Below, one piece after another: positions 5,839 to 8,130 of a stretch of 8,130 bases of DNA. The position numbers and the translations under genes were made by a program. The stretch is taken from the NCBI GenBank assembly GCA_900771035.1, contig CAAGML010000032.1, positions 1 through 8,130 of the forward strand. The letters are read 5' to 3'. The notes beneath the pieces are model-generated. The model was not told the origin of the DNA, searched no databases, and saw only the letters and a list, made by a program, of their open reading frames with translations. This stretch comes from Bacteroidales bacterium (GTDB lineage: Bacteria > Bacteroidota > Bacteroidia > Bacteroidales > Paludibacteraceae). Positions within the stretch are counted from its first letter, which is position 1. The number at the start of each line of letters is the position of its first letter.

Positions 5839-8130
5839 TGAAAAAAAACAAGAAAATAAAAAGGTTTATCGCAATAAGTTTACTGCTTATTGTAATTTTA
5901 CCAATAATAGCACTGACTACCAGCACAGTGCAAAGTTTTCTTGCGCATTATGCAGCCTCATACCTCAGCGAAACACTTGGTGCGGAACTGACAATAGGGA
6001 AAGTGAGAATAAGCCATCTGACCGACATCGAACTTGAGAATGTCTCAATGAAAGACCGTCAGGGTGAAAACCTGCTTGACTTCGACAACCTCAGACTGAG
6101 AATTAGGCTTCTACCTCTGATAAACAGAAAGATTGTCATCAAACAGGTCAACATCGACAAACTGTCGGCTAACATTTACATCACCCCGGACAGTGTGACG
6201 AACCTGCAATTCATCATTGACGCATTCCCTTCTGACACCACAAGCCAGACTCCCGACATCAGCATAAAATCAATAAAACTGACAGACTCAGGAATACGTT
6301 ACCGAGACTGGCGTGACAGCACGGATTTCGACATCAGGCATATCAACGCCAAGGCAAAATTCGCAATCAACAGTCAGTCGGAAATGCAAATTGCCGTTGA
6401 CGAAATGGATTTCTGCGACAGGGAGGAGAAAGTTCTCGATAATCTGAAGTTCAAGGCACTCTTCAACGACAGGATTCTCGGGGTACGTAATCTGGAGGTC
6501 GCCCTGCGCAACAGCAACATCAAACTTGATGCAGCGAAGATTGATTTTGCCCACAAAAACGACGAATCCATCGACTGGGGAAACTCGTCTTACCTTGTCA
6601 ACCTTGCCCCTTCTACATTTGTTCCGCAGGATATTTCCTGGCTTGTCCCCCAGATGAGAGCAATGGACAAACCAATCCATTTTGAACTGGACGCTTCTGG
6701 CAGGATTGACGATATAAAAGCCCAGAAGATACTGATAGATTACGATAAATCCATAGTACTCAAAGCAAGCATCAACGTACGCAACATCACAAATCCAGAC
6801 TCGCTTTCCGCCAGATTCGACATTACAGACCTGTGTTTCAGTTCTTATGCCATCAACACATTGGCAAACGACATCGCAAGGAAAAAAATCGCATTGCCCA
6901 CCGAGCTTGACAACCTCGGCGTATGCCACTATAAAGGCACCATTTCCGGGAACAGCACAGACGTGAGACTGGCAGGAGATTTGACTACCTCATGCGGAAA
7001 CATTTACACCAATCTTGAGATTTCATCCCGGGATTCGCTGAAAAACATCGATTTCACCGGCAATCTGGGCACTAACACCATCGACGTAGGCAAGATTGTC
7101 AACAAGCCTGAGCTCGGTCTTGGTCCGACAAAGTTCCAGATAACCACGAAGGCGCACCTCAACCGCAAAGGCGGATATGACATATTATTGTCAGGCAATG
7201 TCGCAAAAGCCACATTCAAAAACTATACTTACAACAACATCACACTTGACGGACGGCTGACCAACCGAATGTTCGTAGGAAAAGTCCTGCTGGACGACCC
7301 TAACGCGAAAGTCAGTTTCGACGGAACGCTTGACATGAACGATGCAATCAAGCGTTTCTCGCTCACATCCACTGTCGAAAACGTCAAACCTTGGGAACTG
7401 CACCTTACGGATAACAACCAGCATACGACATTATCGCTCGGCATAAACATGGACGTCACACTGACCGATATTAACAATGTCAACGGTATGGTCGCAATCC
7501 ACGGCATAGACATCGTCAACAACGAAAAGACATTTCACCTCGACAGCATAGCAATTCAGACGGTGAACAACAACGACACCAACTTTGTTGACATAAAGTC
7601 AGACCTCATCAACGGCAACATCTACGGTCATTACCAGACGGACGAGATACACAAAAACATCCTCAACACCCTCAGCAAAAACCTGCCTCGTCTGAAAGGG
7701 CTCAACACCGGACATGCCACATCGCCTACAGACATCACAATATCGTTCGACATCGAGCCGCTCGAAAAACTGATGAAATCAATAGAGATTCCATGGTACA
7801 CCACCGAGGCTACCACGGGACACTTCTCATATAAATCCGAACGCGAAAGGATTTCATCCTATCTTATCATACCTAACGTCACGAACGGAAGCACCACTTT
7901 CAGCAACTCCGTCCTGAACATCAACAACTATCAAGGTGTCAATCTGAGGCTGAAGACTGAAACCGATGTCAAATTAGGACATATCGGAACTACTATCAAA
8001 GCCAAGCTCGACAACGGGACAATCACCACCTCACTCAATTGGGAGGACATGAAAGAGGGTGAGATGGAGTTTGGCGGAGAACTCTTAACGAGGACAACAT
8101 TCACCGAGACTGACTCCGGATGGAGAACCA
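5838..8130 (+). CDS. TamB/AsmA-like translocation and assembly module protein, N-terminal part (3' truncated by window edge)
   Basis: The frame is open without a stop from the ATG at 5838 to the right edge, giving 764 residues of a longer protein. Residues 9-29 form one hydrophobic segment after a lysine-rich start (MKKNKKIKRF), an uncleaved signal-anchor pattern that would leave the bulk in the periplasm. What follows is a long, evenly spaced series of short amphipathic beta-strand-like stretches. It includes the AsmA/TamB N-terminal pattern: LGAELTIGKVRIS (46-58), IELENVSMKDRQGENLLDF, then repeats such as VNIDKLSANIYI. This fits the repeating beta-groove architecture of TamB, AsmA and YhdP, which bridge the inner and outer membranes and are implicated in lipid transport and outer-membrane protein assembly. 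Family members in Bacteroidota often exceed 1400 residues, so the conserved C-terminal TamB domain is probably beyond the window. An in-frame TAG at 5805-5807 and no earlier ATG support this start. It is divergent from tsaD. A related AsmA-type protein is the main alternative. Confidence 0.82.
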   Translation, partial: MKKNKKIKRFIAISLLLIVILPIIALTTSTVQSFLAHYAASYLSETLGAELTIGKVRISHLTDIELENVSMKDRQGENLLDFDNLRLRIRLLPLINRKIVIKQVNIDKLSANIYITPDSVTNLQFIIDAFPSDTTSQTPDISIKSIKLTDSGIRYRDWRDSTDFDIRHINAKAKFAINSQSEMQIAVDEMDFCDREEKVLDNLKFKALFNDRILGVRNLEVALRNSNIKLDAAKIDFAHKNDESIDWGNSSYLVNLAPSTFVPQDISWLVPQMRAMDKPIHFELDASGRIDDIKAQKILIDYDKSIVLKASINVRNITNPDSLSARFDITDLCFSSYAINTLANDIARKKIALPTELDNLGVCHYKGTISGNSTDVRLAGDLTTSCGNIYTNLEISSRDSLKNIDFTGNLGTNTIDVGKIVNKPELGLGPTKFQITTKAHLNRKGGYDILLSGNVAKATFKNYTYNNITLDGRLTNRMFVGKVLLDDPNAKVSFDGTLDMNDAIKRFSLTSTVENVKPWELHLTDNNQHTTLSLGINMDVTLTDINNVNGMVAIHGIDIVNNEKTFHLDSIAIQTVNNNDTNFVDIKSDLINGNIYGHYQTDEIHKNILNTLSKNLPRLKGLNTGHATSPTDITISFDIEPLEKLMKSIEIPWYTTEATTGHFSYKSERERISSYLIIPNVTNGSTTFSNSVLNINNYQGVNLRLKTETDVKLGHIGTTIKAKLDNGTITTSLNWEDMKEGEMEFGGELLTRTTFTETDSGWRT

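Noticed and set aside
5822..6037. Short + strand open frame beginning in the tsaD/TamB-like spacer
   Set aside because: It is out of frame with the TamB-like gene, has a Lys/Asn-rich, non-protein-like composition, and stops after 71 codons; the frame starting at 5838 explains the same bases.
6288..6929. Open frame of 213 codons on the minus strand
   Set aside because: It lies wholly inside the TamB-like gene on the opposite strand, has no recognisable domain and is rich in scattered Cys and Val as expected of an antisense shadow. The + strand frame has the signal anchor and family pattern.

Overview
This window looks like chromosomal DNA of a member of the Bacteroidota, most likely order Bacteroidales (Prevotellaceae or a relative). 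The pointers are intergenic matches to the Bacteroidota -7 promoter element TAnnTTTG, A-rich leaders without clear Shine-Dalgarno sites, and the gene content: a TamB/AsmA-like giant protein divergent from tsaD, a compact polyprenyl-phosphate sugar transferase, and an exosortase-family protein. This assignment is inference from gene style; no rRNA or other marker is present. The window is gene-dense and intact, with no tRNA, rRNA, CRISPR array, insertion sequence or obvious pseudogene.

Layout, left to right. The 3' end of lon (ATP-dependent protease, catalytic Ser-Lys domain) enters on the + strand and ends at 684. Its tail overlaps, by 26 bases, the end of a minus-strand operon made of tsaC (threonylcarbamoyl-AMP synthase, 1738-2304) followed by a membrane sugar-phosphate transferase (659-1732). 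A short A/T-rich spacer (2305-2430) holds divergent promoter candidates for tsaC and for recJ (2431-4191, + strand, single-strand DNA exonuclease). recJ ends exactly where the next minus-strand operon ends, with no bases between the two stop codons. That operon is tsaD (4772-5788, t6A transferase) followed 13 bases later by an exosortase/archaeosortase-family membrane protein (4192-4758). A 49-base spacer with a perfect 6-bp inverted repeat then separates tsaD from a divergent, very long open frame (5838 to the right edge, still open) that reads as the first 764 residues of a TamB/AsmA-like envelope protein.

How the genes relate. TsaC and TsaD carry out the first and last steps of N6-threonylcarbamoyladenosine (t6A37) synthesis in tRNAs that read ANN codons. 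Each is followed in its own operon by an envelope gene: a lipid-linked sugar transferase after tsaC and an exosortase-like putative transpeptidase after tsaD. The TamB-like protein is also an envelope protein. Lon and RecJ are housekeeping protein-quality and DNA-repair enzymes. The least expected item is the exosortase-like gene, whose protein substrate is not in the window. The window otherwise reads as ordinary core genome, and I see no clear evidence of a wholly new multi-gene system.
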